Below are positions 10,913-24,699 of a stretch of DNA of 64,000 nucleotides, piece after piece. A program made the position numbers and the translations under genes. The stretch covers positions 1 through 64,000 of the forward strand of contig OENT01000409.1 of assembly GCA_900239685.1 (NCBI GenBank), in the 5' to 3' direction. The notes under the pieces are model-generated. The model was not told the DNA's origin, made no database searches, and saw nothing but the letters and a program-made list of their open reading frames with translations. The first letter of the stretch is position 1. Every line of letters starts with the position of its first letter. The DNA is from Rotaria macrura. Its lineage: Eukaryota; Rotifera; Eurotatoria; Philodinida; Philodinidae.

Positions 10913-11618
10913 ACTTAAAAATTAGAACGTGTCCGTTACAGAATGCCTGTTGTGTATAGTATTAGATTCTAACAACTACTGACGATCTACAATAAAAATA
11001 TAAATTTATTTTACTATAACTCTCCGAGCACAATGTTGTGGAAAGCCGTTTCCTTTAGCCCAGGAAAACTTTCTAAAATAACTACCACATATGGACAAGA
11101 AAATATAGATGAATGTTTACCAATTAAATAAAAACCCCTGAATCTGTAAAATTTACTGAAAACCTTCTTAGGTCCCTCTCATTATTTTGGATAAACCTAC
11201 AATTACACCAGAAAGGATCGCTTTTGAGATACTATCAATTGTTCATCACGAGGCACATGCATTTCAGTTCTTATGCTCTAATGAAAACTCATCATCATTA
11301 CTTCTGAGGGAATATAGCTTTGAATCAATGTTTCTCTATTATATCTATATTTTCATCTAAATGCGTTCGATATTTCCAAATAGGAAAAAGCATAATAAAC
11401 TAAAATATAACGAAATATGTGTTTCATAGTATAACATAAGCATTTTGTTCTTAATAACTTATGATTTCTAATCATTGATACTGAAGCAAAATTGTTTTAT
11501 CTTCCACTTGTGGTTGTTCGGTTCTTCCAGTAATTTTTTCATTATCTGATACATTTAGTTCACTATCAACATTTTTATTTGCAAGTTTTGAAGATTTTGG
11601 TTTCATCACTTTCATATA
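10913..11618. other. Intergenic stretch between two minus-strand genes
   Basis: No convincing exon is visible. It would hold the promoter or missing 5' exons of the DUF3987-like gene and the 3' region of the next gene upstream. Confidence 0.35.
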
Positions 11619-14600
11619 TCAAACTTCTTTTGCCAGTTGATGTCTAGCTTCTTTAAAAGATCCATACAAAGCATCCATGATCGTTTCATTTAAACCAAAA
11701 CCATTTTTAAGACGTTCTAATAAAAGAATGAATAACTAAGGTGATTTTTTTCACTTTAAAGAAAAGCATGTAACTATTCATTGGAAAAAGAATTTGAATT
11801 ACTGAGTAAAATTCTCTAAGTTTCGTTTTACTGCTTAGCGGAGCCGTGCCCATAAATTTAGCGAAAGATGGACCTTTGGAGCATTAGAAAAAAATCGAAT
11901 AATGTGTGTATACCTGTCGTCTTTTCAATGGGAATAACTTAAAATAATATGACGATCGTAATCTATTCCCACTTTCAGATACTTTATTTGTTCACAGCTT
12001 GTCCTTCATGACATTTGAATTCCAAACCCAAATTCTATTTAAAAAAGTCACGAATTCCATGAGATTTTTCTCTGACAGGGCTCCCAAGGATTATCAGCCA
12101 GTCTCGCTTTTAAATACCACGAAGATGCATCTCCGAAAGACTTGACTATAAATAAGTTATAATCATCCGGAAAGTTTTGGAGATGCCTTAAATTATTCAT
12201 TGAACACACTTCAAGCAGTTTTGAAAATTACAGGGTGTTCTTTATTAAAAAACAGCCAAGATCAGAGCTGAAATCAAAGATGTTCTTTTTAATAATTCTA
12301 TAAATCGATTAAGAAAACGAAGAACAGAACCGACTTGTTTTATCCCTGGAGATATTACCTACTATTCGCTGTCGAACGTTTTGTTTTGTGCGATAGAATT
12401 AGAAAGAATCGGTAAAAAAATCAAAATCAGTCCAATAGAAAAGATAAATATTGTTAAAAGCACTTAAAGTTTATTTTCAAACATGTGTTTTTATCTTAGA
12501 AGTTCAGTGTGTACTCAAAATTTTGTACGACTTAGCTATACATTAATCATTAACGAACAGCGGTCGAATGGATGGATTGCTCAGACATACTGCCTGAATT
12601 CTAAAAGTTACTTCGGCAGTGAAATGAAATACCTTTGACAGTAATATAACGATCATCGTTGTCGTTTAAATGTTTTTTATCTAATATTTCATCACGTGAG
12701 TAGATCTTCATTATCATTTTCCGTAAGAATGATCGAATAGACGTTAAGTCGTGCTTTGAGCATTAGATTCGTATTGTTACACACCTAAAGTAAAAAAAAC
12801 AATAAAAGAATAAATAATAAAGGCTGTCCAGAAAACATTTACTAAAATTTGTTCTCGCGGCATTGTAGATGATGATGAATCGCTACTTGAATCTCCAAAA
12901 CCAGCAGATACTAATGACACGTCTGCTCTACTGTTTGATACATTATTCTAAAGTGATATACGCATCAGTAGAGTGGTCAAATGTATAATGGAACACCAGT
13001 TTTGTTGACACTTACATTTTCGATGGTCTTGATAATTTTTGATAACGGTTCTAATTGAGCAGCTATACAAGCAATATTCTCACCAAGACGATTCACACAC
13101 CCAATCAAATTGTTGACTGCAATTTCAACATTAGTTAAACGATCAGCTATTTTTCAAAACAAATAATGACAATAAATATCGTATTTACTCTTAATTATTT
13201 TAAAAGCGGTTCTTTTATCCTCTTACCATCAAAAACTACATGAATGAATGACTCCTTACCTGGACTAAGCTTCGTAGAAGATATTAATGATAGTAATGGC
13301 ACTACATTTGTTGTTGAACGAATGTTTTCATTTTCAGAGGATGTTTTAAAAGATGCAGTAGTGTTTATACAGCTTGAAATAGTTGGTAATATAGGCAGTG
13401 TCGAGCATGGTATTGAGTCTTTAGAAGATACAGATAAAATATAAAGTACCATGGTTTTAAGAGAAACTGCCCATGTCCTCAAAATCGGTAAAACGTCGAC
13501 GATTTTATCGTGGGATATCATGGTGATTAATCGTGAGAGCTTATCGCGATATAACCATTCATACTGGCAATTTTTACCGATAATTTTTTCGATTTTCAAC
13601 CAAAATCGCGATTTATGTACAGTTACTCAGCTTAGTCTTCTCATAAAAACAGCTAGAAAAAATTTATTTTCTCACAGACTTTGATGTTTATAGAAGAGGT
13701 CTCCTTGTTATTTGTTCACGTTCTCTGCGAAGCACGTCGTCGTTTAGAGCATACCCATGCTTAGTTCGTCAACGTTTTTAACTTTTGTTATATTGCATTG
13801 ACGCAGATTCGAACACATAACCTTCCATTCACGAAGCGGGGACAATTCAGTTGAACTATGCATATGCATACGTGACTGTCACTTTAGAACTTTCTGTATA
13901 TACTGAGCAGAACTTTGTAACACGAACATTATCAGTGAAGCCTTTACTGTAAAGACTATGGATGTAATTTTTCTGCTACGTTAAAATAAATTTGAATGAG
14001 ATCAACTTAAATTGAAAAATTAAAATTATTTAAAATTAAATTTATGGAGAACTTATCATCAAAAATGAATAAATTTTACAGAAAAGTTGCTGTTGTTTTT
14101 AACTGTCTTTGCATAAAAATATTTTTTATAATCTATACTTGCAAATGTGAATAATCAAAAAATTATTTTTTTACTTAATATACTCGTGAATTAAAGCACA
14201 GGAATAAATTGACACCTCTGAGTCATTTTTAGTACGAAAATATATTCCACTATTTTACTAAGATATTTTTTGTAATAACACAATGGATCCACTGGTCATG
14301 ACGCTTGTAAAAATAATTTCAAAAAGAAAGAAATAAAAAAATGTCGTTTATGGGTAGGCGTGAGTGATAGAAGACTGACTTTCACTACCAAACCACATTT
14401 CAAGCCCGTATCCACCTTTGTCCAAACGCAATCCGAACGAACCGAATCTAATGAAACTTATGTGATTCGTTTTTGTCTCTGGTTCCTAATGCCGCAAGCT
14501 AAAACTGACGAATATTTTAGAAGTCCTATGGGCGGAAAAACTTCATAGAATTTAAAAACAGGTGAGAATTTACATCAGCGAAAAGAGAAAAGAAGAAGCT

Positions 14601-16595
14601 GAGAATAATCTTATTCTTGGTTAACTCATCACACGTATTTTCTAAAATTAGCTGTAATAATTGAAAGAAACTACCCTTATGTATAAAGACCGAAAACTAA
14701 TCTTTGTTTGTATAGCTATTATGAAAAAGAAATTTGTGTTGAAGTTCGTCAAAGATTCGTGACACAAGCCAATATTTATTAGATTATGTAATTTAATTGG
14801 ATACATTTCGTATTAAATAAGAAGATATGAAAAGTTCTTTTTTTTTATCTAAGCTAATAAACTGATAATAATTGAATCGGAAAAGTGTCGTCTAGCCTAT
14901 CATAAAACTTCAAAATAGTTTTTTGATGAAAATATCTCCCAATCTTAATTTAGTTTCGACCAATCCCAAATCTCAAAATAATCGATGATTTGTGACGATA
15001 CATCTGCTTCACTAAAAACTCGACGATTAATCGTGATGCGTTTACAGTACTAAAAATATTGATGATTAATCGTGACATATCTGAATTATTCAAGAAGTTG
15101 ACGATCAATCGCGATAAATCATCAAAAATTAGGCGACTTTGACGACATGGGTGTGTTCTGAAGCTAGAAAAAACATAGCAGATTTCAGGAGAATCACGAA
15201 GTAAACTCTTGCATACTTAACGGAATGTTATGACACCTTCATGGGGGATGAGTCATGCTCTTTTAACTGGAAAACTACAATAACTCACCAATTAAAAGTT
15301 CATGCGTTGGAAATGGATTAATATCATCATTTTCAATCAGTGAGCCGGACTCCATTGGATCTAAGAGTACATATAGACCTTCTGACATTGATAAAAGACG
15401 GAAAATTTGAAAAAATATACAACCATGTAGCAAAATTGATTTTTCATTATCAATACTGTGAGGTATTTGAATATGATTATCAGTATATGCAATAATACTG
15501 GAAGAATCTATATCAATCATAGATGATGACGTTATTGCAGTAAAACGAGTATCTAAATTAAAAAAATCTACCCGATTAGAATATTTAATTTATATGGCTC
15601 AAAATAACATTTGAACATTGTGCAAGGTCCCATAATATTATCAAGAGCACTAAAGCCACTACCAAAGTCTGCAATTATATTGGAGAGAATATGGAGCACT
15701 TTCGGTAGCTATAGTGAAACAATCTTTATTTAACTTATATCTTAACTACTAAAGCTACTGCCATTAGTATGCATGCATATTTCATAACTTACGCTAAATG
15801 ATGTGACCTACAAAATTTTACACATTTTCAATTTATATGCACAATAACGTTTACGAGCTGTCATAGTACAATGGCAGGAGTGTAGTACAAGTTTGTCAAT
15901 TGAAGAAAGTGAAAGCATTGTGTTGAAGAAAATCATCCTGGTCATTTTACAGTTATTCTGTTATGCATTCTATGTCTTTCGCATTCCACTAATTTTAAGA
16001 TTTAAGTTTACCAAGTATGAATGAGTTACAATGGTTTCCCAGCTCAGACACTCGTTTAGTTCATATCAATATAATCATCATACTTGCTTGAGACATGTTT
16101 GGATAAAGCTGACCATTATGGTCTTTGAAATATTTAGGGCTTGATATAAGATTTATATTCTTTCTTTTTTTTACTACAATTTAAGACAAGAAAGAGAAAA
16201 CAATTTTATTCATCGGAAAATTACAAACTTGTAATAAGAGATCCTTGCTTACCTAATACTTCATCTTCTTCACTGCTATTTACACCAACTTCTTCTGATA
16301 AAGACGGATGTTCAAGTTCAAATGAATACCCAACCATTTGAGTCATCAGCTTATGACATAAACTCTTGGATCCTATTAATGAAAGCTTCTTCTCAATCCG
16401 GAATCCCACTTTTGTAGCAGAAGCTTTTTGAAACTTACCAACTGTTAACAGTTCACCAATAAAAACTTTACTACCAGAATTATATGTAACATTGTCGTTT
16501 TCTATGATGCATTTATCTAAAGGTACCATCATAAGTTGATGGTCCAGCACATTTTTAAATAAAGCGTGACTAAACGTGTAGGATAATGTACTCAT
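11619..16595 (-). CDS. Uncharacterised seven-exon gene, possible BEN-like C-terminus
   Basis: Exons on the minus strand are 16595-16253, 15552-15289, 13625-13260, 13146-13016, 12947-12843, 12753-12633 and 11716-11619. All seven join in phase and give 475 residues. Donors are mostly gtaagc, gtgagt, gtaagg and gtaagt. I recognise no N-terminal domain. The third exon is rich in Ser and Thr; the fourth is a probable amphipathic helix (VNNLIGCVNRLGENIACIAA); the fifth is Ser-rich. The last two exons (IRSFLRKMIMKIYSRDEIL through YITVKERLKNGF) loosely fit the helical BEN domain, a DNA- or chromatin-binding module. Weak points are the acceptors of exons 3 and 6, chosen partly to keep phase. It could also be two genes. 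Confidence 0.45.
13654..15282. other. Long intron region with a 39-bp tandem repeat
   Basis: This lies within the gene model above. It has no gene of its own. At 14984-15116 four units of a 39-bp repeat are visible. Confidence 0.4.
14984..15116. repeat. Four 38-39 bp tandem units built on the palindrome CGATTAATCG
   Basis: The motif GACGATTAATCGTGAT or a close variant starts at 14984, 15022, 15061 and 15100. The core CGATTAATCG is a perfect palindrome in unit two and near perfect in units three and four. Between cores the sequence is poorly conserved. Confidence 0.6.
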
Positions 16596-19500
16596 AACTT
16601 ATCTACAAGTAGAAAAAACTTTATCATAATCTAAGGCACATATATCACAGAGATTATCAGTTTAGCAATATAATCTCAATTGAGTTCAATACTATCTTCC
16701 AAGTTTATTGAACAATCTGATATCATAGATATATGAATCAGTCAATAGTTTACCTTTTAATTACTGCATTATTTTCGATTTTTTAAAATAAATAAAAAGT
16801 TTTTGATAAAGTTTCTTAACGGCAACTAATAGACTGATGAAGTTCATCAATTCTACTAGAATACTTCATTAGACATAAGAAAAAATATAAATTTTCTGTA
16901 TAAAAACTTTTGCCGTGCACTTTACACAGCTGCAATAGGAAGCGCAAAGAAGAGGGTAAAAAACGACATCTTCAAAAATAGAAATGAACTTCATTACCGC
17001 GTTCTAATGTGTTCTTGCATCAAATCTCTTTTGTAAGAAAAACAGATACAATTATGTTCGCCTGTACCAACTAATGAAACAGCAAATCGAAAACCAAAAA
17101 ATGCAAAATATCATATGTGAATGTGAAGTCATTTGTGTAAGTAAAATGAGTAGCTCACATGCATTTATATCTATGATTCTATAAAATCAATCATTTTAAT
17201 TATTAGCTATAGCTAAAGATTGATCTGATATGTTTGTTGGTATAATATCTTAAGTAAATGTACAAAAGTCTGCATGATGCAATTTTTAACTACGGAAGAG
17301 TACTTATTGTACCCTACTTTCTATGCTGATGTTTAGAATTGAGCACATACTGCCATGAAATAAGAAAATGTGGAAATGAATCAGTAATTGTTTTATGTGA
17401 GAACCACTCCCGCATTATATTGATCTCATAGACTACTAGAGTTTCATAACAACTTTTAAAAGTCAAATGATTACGTTGTGAGATTTCGGCGAAGAAATGC
17501 TTGTTTCCGTAACTTAATACTACGGAAAACTTTCTATACTAACGTTTATATTCTCAAAGAGAAAATATAATCGCTTTACTTTACTTACCTGTAGCATAGA
17601 CACATATCAAACAATAGACAGCATTCTAGAATATTCTAATTAGTAGTAATAACCGATATTCATCTTCAAGATCAAATACTGCAATCTGGTTTTAATTTTG
17701 ACTTGCTTCTGCACAGTGGCTACCCGATAATTAAGGGTCGACCTATGCTATCAAGTTCCCCATATATCTATAATTAACACACCCTAATTCTTCGTTACCT
17801 ATTCTATACAGAAAAAATTTTAATAATCGAAATATCCGCTTAAATTGATTCAAATCCCCATAGCACACAATGACCGTTAGTAAACAATCATTATTTCGTT
17901 TCAAACATATTTATTGTATTTTTATTTAGAAGTAAACAAAACAAAATAATCATTTTATTCTCCAATTTTCTTACTCTTGTGGTGGTCAAGTGATGTACAA
18001 CCAATGTGCTTTACATACTTCAATGTATTAAATCATTTATGCACTTAACGAGAAAATTTCACAGTAGATTTTCCAAGGACTCCCCAGGGACTCCCCAGGA
18101 TATTCCAAAGAGAGGAGAATTATGTCTTTTTCTAGCTTATTCTTTTTTCTACTTTTAGTTCGAGCAGCTAGAATCAAAAGACATGACAGAATCATTTATC
18201 GTTCTCGACACATACCATAAATATTATCGTGTATATTCTTCAGAAATTCATCCGTCCAAAACGCTCGATACGACTATGAAAACACTTGTTTAGTGTTCTC
18301 CCCTCTAAACCATGTATGATTCGAATCATCAGAAAGGCAAAACATTTTCTATCTTGCAATAGTCGCTACAATTTCAGATGACATACTCTTTATCAATATA
18401 CCATTGGAAAATAAACAGAATAATAATAAAATGCACTTCTCAGTTAATAACATAGTAGCCATTGCAACGTCGCTTGAAATGCTTCCGTTAACTTTCAGTT
18501 TTTACAGCTGATAGCGAATTTCGCTAAAACAATAAAACTCCTTATATTGTTCTATTGTTAGTTGAGTACGATGTATACAGATATACTATCTGTTCTAGAA
18601 AACTAAATATCTAGCTATCAACCTTCGAATTCAACTTTTTCATTTTTACACACAGTCAATTATGATTGACTAAACATTAGATCAATTAATGTCCTTTATT
18701 CACTTGCTCGCTTTAGAATACTATCGTGAACATCACATAAAGTCATAATGAATTCGGACAAAATTCAACTATCTGCAAATGCTATAACGGTTTGAAATAT
18801 TTAATTGTTTTCTAAGTGTTTAATTTTCAAAGATCAATTTCAGGATTATCTCAGTGGCTATACGCATAAAAAAGCATTCGTACAAATAAAAGTTTGTCGA
18901 CATTTATATATATATTACATATAAACTCAAAAGAATAGTTTTTGACAGGGTCTGAAATCGATTCAGAATCTTCAAGGTGGCGAAACAAACTCACTCCACT
19001 ATCGTGTAACTATATTTGATGGAACATTAAGTTACTCCTGTACGTACATATGAAAATCATTATAACATGAGCTATCATTTTATACTTTTCGATCTATAGC
19101 ATGCATTTTGAATACGTCATTAAACCATCTCGTGGAATCAGCTGTATTGAAAGAAAACACGATTATTTATATCAAAAAAATAATTGCTGATATGCTTGAT
19201 AATAAAACAAATAGGTACTATATACGCGGAGCTGTTACTACTAGTCGAAAACCTTGATTCGCACAAATAAAAAAAACTTTTCTTGAACCAAATCATATTC
19301 ATTTCATCGATAAAAAATGTTTTTTAACGCAGCCCCTTTGGGGCTGAAATGTGGAACTCACATAATCCTTTCCTAAAATATTTTTAGCGCTTTGAGTATC
19401 TTTAATTGGGGGATGTCTGTAATGCGGAGGAGAGGGGGTGGGGGCGAAGGCGCCAAAACTTAGCCTTACAACTCTCACTCACAATTTTCTTCGAAAATAT

Positions 19501-19866
19501 ATGTGAGTTTCAAAAAATACAATATCGAAATACTAATGTGAAATGTATAAGCTAAGCGATCAATATATTTCATATTTATTTATAAACAATTCATTCTTAA
19601 CTACGAGCAAAACTATAAAGATATTTGTTGGTTAGCGTCTTTCGTCTTGAAAGATGTTGTATTCATGAAGTTCTTCACCAGACTATTTATATGGTCCTCA
19701 TGAAAGTCTAGTTGTCTTTCTTTATTCTGAGGTATCATGACTAACCTTGCGACAGAAATGTCCCTTAGTTAAAATTTCATATTAAAGTTAGTCTAGATTC
19801 GGTTATCAATGTCAAAAACTTGCTAAAATATCTCATTTACTTCTAACCATCTGTTTAAAATTTTTA
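16596..19866. other. 3.3-kb AT-rich stretch without a recognised gene
   Basis: It should contain the promoter of the minus-strand gene ending at 16595 and the missing 5' exon or exons of the RPA1-like gene. I could not identify either. Minor items are a doubled gggactcccca (18078-18100) and a hairpin gcagcccctttggggctg at about 19330. Confidence 0.4.
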
Positions 19867-19871
19867 GACTT

Positions 19872-22800
19872 ATGCTTATTATTAATGATATCGATATCGT
19901 TCAAACTGATTCTAACAGGATCGATTACGCTTCTACACATGTTGAACTACAAGAACAATCCATCATTCAAAACACGTCACCTATTCTCGATCCATTTTCA
20001 GGAACTAACAAGAGTTCCGTCCAGTCAAAATGCTGTTCTTCTATTGACTGCCATCCAACTCTCACAAATACTGAATCTACGATGTCTCAAGCTGATAATG
20101 AAATGTTGATAACAATTTCTCAAATCAATCAATATAACAACAGGTAGAAGCATCTCTCCATAGAATTTATCACTGTTTATTATGCACTCATATAGACGAA
20201 ATTGGTCAATCCAGGGTATTGTCACAAACAAGACAAATATTCATCATTACAACAAAGTTCGTGGTACCGGTAGTCTGTTTTCGTTTGATTTATTTGACAA
20301 TACTGACGAAATCCGAGTAACTGCATTCAATCACGAGTGTAGTCGATTCTTTCAAATCATTCACATTGGACAGGTAGAGCAACAATAGATAAGATTTGTG
20401 TTTTATTTTTACTCTTATAATATCACTATTTAATAATTATTTTGTATAGACCTATATTTTGCGACAAGCTACTGTTAAACCGGCCAATCGTCAATATAAC
20501 ACATTGTCATCTAATTATGAAATAATTGTGACACAAGAGACTAGAATCCATCATACTTCTATTGACAACTTCATTTATGCACCAATGTCAAGATATAATT
20601 TTATCCAACTCACTGATATTCTAAATCAAAAAATAAATTCTATGATAGGTAAATAGGCTTGCCCACAGAGTGCTAGTGGCAGAATGTCACAACGTTACGT
20701 TTTTACTCATTTTATTTCAACCGTAACTCCTGCGAAAGGAAGCATCCTACCAAGTTGAGCGACATCTTAAATTAAAGAGAAATTTTGAATGTTTTCAGAT
20801 TCTTCCAAACTCATGAAAATGTTTTCTCGAAAATTTCGAACTGAAATACTAACACCCACTCTTTCGCTGAATTTCTGACAATTGGTGTTGATATTTCAAT
20901 GACGGATTTTTAAGGAAACATTTTTGATAAGTTAGGAGAAATCTGAAAATCGTTAAAATAAAATTCTGTTCAATTTAAGATGTTGCTCAACCCACTAGAA
21001 CGTTTTCTTGCACTGTTATGGTCAAAATAAAATGAGCAAAAACGTAGCGTCGTTACAGAGTTACGAGAACGAACAGAAATTCTCTCATAAAATTCACATT
21101 GGCCTGCAAATCATCATCTATCACGTTCATCCATATCCTACCTCAAAATATCCAATAGAACGATGACCTTATGAAATTAAATTTTTTTCATTTAATAATG
21201 TGAATCGAGACCCAATAGGAATATGTTTCATAATCACGAATTCCATAATCAGTCAGATTATGCAATGTCTACTAGTTCAATTATTACTAAACTTCTCTGA
21301 AAATATATAACCAAATTGTTTCATCCGATACATTCAACGGTTAACTTGAGTCTGTTTATTTATGCAACGAAGTAGTTCTGATTTCATATTAACAAGCTCA
21401 AGGTAATTGAAACTGCTATGTATACTGATGAGTTTTTGAAATCTACCAATTTAAGAAAACACGTCTTACTCAATCATTATTCACGTTATAGTTATTTCGT
21501 TTGTGTACTCTGATAGTCTATAGTGTACAGCAGTTACATATTAGATGTGTAAATGTTCGACAATTTTTAGTAAAAACAATAAAATGTAAAATTGATGATC
21601 CCTTTTTACTAATGACCTGAGATTTAGATTCAACTTCCTCAAATTTTTGAAAATTAATATTTATATATTCAATGTACGTCTTTCTATTTCTAAGATGTTA
21701 TTGGTATTGTTAACTTTGTATCGGATCTCTCGATTATCACAAATAAAATTGATCGAAAATCCTATGTTACGCGGATCATTCATATCATAGACGAAACAGG
21801 CTCAACATCAGTCACTCTTTGGGAAGATAAGGTACTTCTTCAAAATTGTACAATTAAACCTATTATAGCAGTATAATGATGATTTGCTGTTTGCTAGGCC
21901 AAGAATTTCAACGACAATAACTATCCAGTGATTGTTTTTAAAGCTATTAAAGTTCATGATTTTAAAGGATACAGAAGTCTTTCAACAACATCACAAACAC
22001 ATATGAAGATTAATCCATGTGATACAGAGAGAGTACAACAGCTGAAAACCTGGTTTCATGAACATGATCAAGATTCGAAAAAGTGTGCAACCCCAAGCAT
22101 CGTACAAACTACTATTCAACAAAGTTTGAATATTTTTTTGCATGATTATTATTTTGAATCGTTGTTTTCAGTGAAAACCAAAACAATTACTCAAGCTATA
22201 ATCGAATACGTTTCTAATCACAACAAAAATATATACTTTTCTGTCAAAGGAGCATGCGCACAACTCGACAAACATTCTCTGACTTATAAGGTGAAAGTAA
22301 TGCATATTCCACTAGAAAATCTATTTATCTTGTTTTCAATAGATGTGTCCCTCCGACGGTTGTACCAAGAAAGTAATCGAACTAAGTGATACCGAATATC
22401 GCTGCCTTAGATGCGACAACACACGCCATGAATTCAAATGGGGTTATATGACAACGGTAACAAATCACAATAGATGGTTACTAACAGCCTTGATCAAGAT
22501 ATATTCTGTTTAGATTCAAGTTTCAGATACCTTTATTACGCAACCGGTCATTTTCTTCAATGCGCAGGTCGAAAAACTCTTTCAAATACCAGCATCAAAA
22601 ATGGTCAACCATTTTATGAATGTGAGTGATTCTTAGAAAATAGAAGTGTACTTTCTTATGCTTATATTCAGAACAATGATGATATAATCGATTCTATTAT
22701 CTCCAATGTCATCCACAATAAGTATATGTTCACAATTTGCATTAAAAATGATCAATACAAGGTTAGTAGTAAAACTGCTCTGATACAATCTTCAATTATT

Positions 22801-22909
22801 TTATTCTATCACTTAACAATGATATCTTAAGGCTGTTTTTCATAATCAAGAAATGGATAGAATCGGAAATATGATAATGAATTCCCATCAGCAGTTTAGA
22901 AAAAACTAA
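19872..22909 (+). CDS. RPA1: Replication protein A large-subunit paralogue (RPA70-like)
   Basis: Nine exons join in phase: 19872-20143, 20196-20373, 20450-20648, 21695-21831, 21898-22290, 22343-22456, 22514-22621, 22672-22761 and 22832-22909, giving 522 residues. Residues from about 85 match DNA-binding domain A (WSIQGIVTNKTNI, GSLFSFDLFD, EIRVTAFN, VKPANRQYNTLSSNYEI); exons 4-5 match domain B (GIVNFVSDLS, VTLWEDKAKNFN); exons 6-9 match domain C with the C4 zinc finger CPSDGC...CLRC. RPA binds single-stranded DNA in replication and repair. The N-terminal protein-interaction domain F is missing: the frame begins at LMLIINDIDIV just after an acceptor-like tttttag, which suggests an unfound upstream exon or a truncated paralogue. 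Human RPA70 is 616 residues. Confidence 0.85.
20660..21085. repeat. Fold-back (MITE-like) element in an RPA1 intron
   Basis: The left arm (about 20690-20820, containing ACGTTTTTACTCATTTTATTT and GTTGAGCGACATCTTAAATT) is repeated in reverse complement in the right arm (about 20940-21075, as in aatttaagatgttgctcaac and aaaatgagcaaaaacgt). Arms are about 130 bp and diverged. It has no coding capacity and sits wholly inside the 1046-nt intron 20649-21694, explaining why that intron is long. Confidence 0.65.
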
Positions 22910-24699
22910 CATGACTGTTATTTATCATTCTATGTCTTTATATGCAGGAAAACATAATGCGACAAACACATTCGATTTTTACGTAGAGTACTGCATTCAG
23001 CAACATTAAGACAATCAAAGAACCGTTGAGATTTATAATTTAAATAAAAATAAAAATAAAAATAAAACAAACCAAAAAGAAATATTATATATTCATTGAG
23101 ATTGATAATTTTCTATATGAATTCATCTACTAACGGTTGACTTTGTGTCTTATTGCGCTTAAAAAATAATTATACAAATAAATCTATACGAAACATAATG
23201 TTTTGGTATACATAAGATTCATATATCATTATCGAATATTGACATTGTTAGCTGTGACCTATTCATATGATACAAATCAAATATTCGATTATCAGAAAAC
23301 AGTCGTTCCTTTTGAACAATCTGAACAATATAGGTTTCAGCTTTTAGAGAGAATAATCTATCTCAATCTACAATGATCTAGCTTCAGCATTGCGTACAAA
23401 CATTAGATAAGACTGAATCCTATCGAATACTTCAAATAAAAATCTAAAGGACCACAACATCGTTTTACATACACCGCTAATACTGATATTTCATGGTACT
23501 AATCTTATCAACAATGAAAAAGACTTCAAATCTTGATATCATATGGTTTTTCAAAAGCAAGAGCTTGGATCATGTGATAATCATATATTTGATTCGTATC
23601 ACATGAATAAGTCAAAGCCAACAACAATAGTATATGATAATGATTCTGATTCTTATGAATATCGAAATATCATATCATGAGTATAGATATAAAAAACAAC
23701 CAAAAGGACAGAAGAAATACGAAACATGATATTTTTTGTTATTTTGAAACGGAAATAAGAAGAAAGAAGAAATATATAAAATAATTATCGTTACGATTCT
23801 TATTGCTTTTGTGAACAATAGTCATTCGGTCTCTTATGATAACAATAAGATGCTTTAATTGTTCGTTATCACCATATTCCATCAATGTTTTGACAAGTTC
23901 GACTATTTAAATTTTACAGTACCATCTACAGCCACACAAGCGTTGCTTCTCACACTATTAATTCTTGTGTCAGTGTTAAATACGATGAAAATTTACAAGA
24001 TCATAGTTACATATTTATTGCTCATTAATACTCACTACGGAAATGAGAATCTTTTGGAAATTATCGTTGCTCTGAAATTTTTATAATTTATTATAAAACA
24101 CTTAAAGAAATTTGCTTGACAACCCACTCGTTATTACCAAAGCTTTTAGATTACAGTTATTTTATTTCCTTTGATGTCTTCACGAAATACGTATACTAAT
24201 TTAAAGTTTTCTTTAGAATGAAATGTGTATGGTATGTGTCAATGTCGAGAAAACCATTGATACTCAATCACCAAACATCTAAAACATTCCAGAACACAAT
24301 ATGATGTGCTATTTCATAGCATACTTTGGAAAAAAGCAAATTCGACGCGAAAACTATCATTCAGTGAACTACTTAGATTGTTTCCTATTAACTATTGTCA
24401 TCCATTTGTCTCAGTCGCACCTGTTCTTTATTGAGAGTTCATATCGTTCACGTGTTTTGAAATTAGTAGCAAACATTTGTTTAGCTTCTACTAAACAACT
24501 GTTTTTCATTTTAGATGATTGGTCGAGTAGCTACGAAAATAAGTAATTTCTTTCATGATGAACATCATGATATGAACGACTTTCAACATATAAACGCTCA
24601 ATCAATTCAATGTCACCTGATACACAATCAAGCCGAATGTATTCATCAAAAATGACATATATTAATGACTATTTCCTGTTCATTTTTATTTACTTGTAG
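22910..24699. other. AT-rich intergenic stretch with minor open frames
   Basis: A frame of 81 codons at 24301-24546 and one of 75 at 23859-24086 are present, but neither shows a recognisable domain. Bases 24514-24650 could be an exon (acceptor-like ttttag before ATGATTGG), but I could not join it in phase to the next exon. Confidence 0.3.

Noticed and set aside
19872..22909. Helitron-encoded RPA
   Set aside because: No Rep/helicase frame, no CTRR end or hairpin was seen nearby, and the multi-exon structure fits a cellular RPA1 paralogue.
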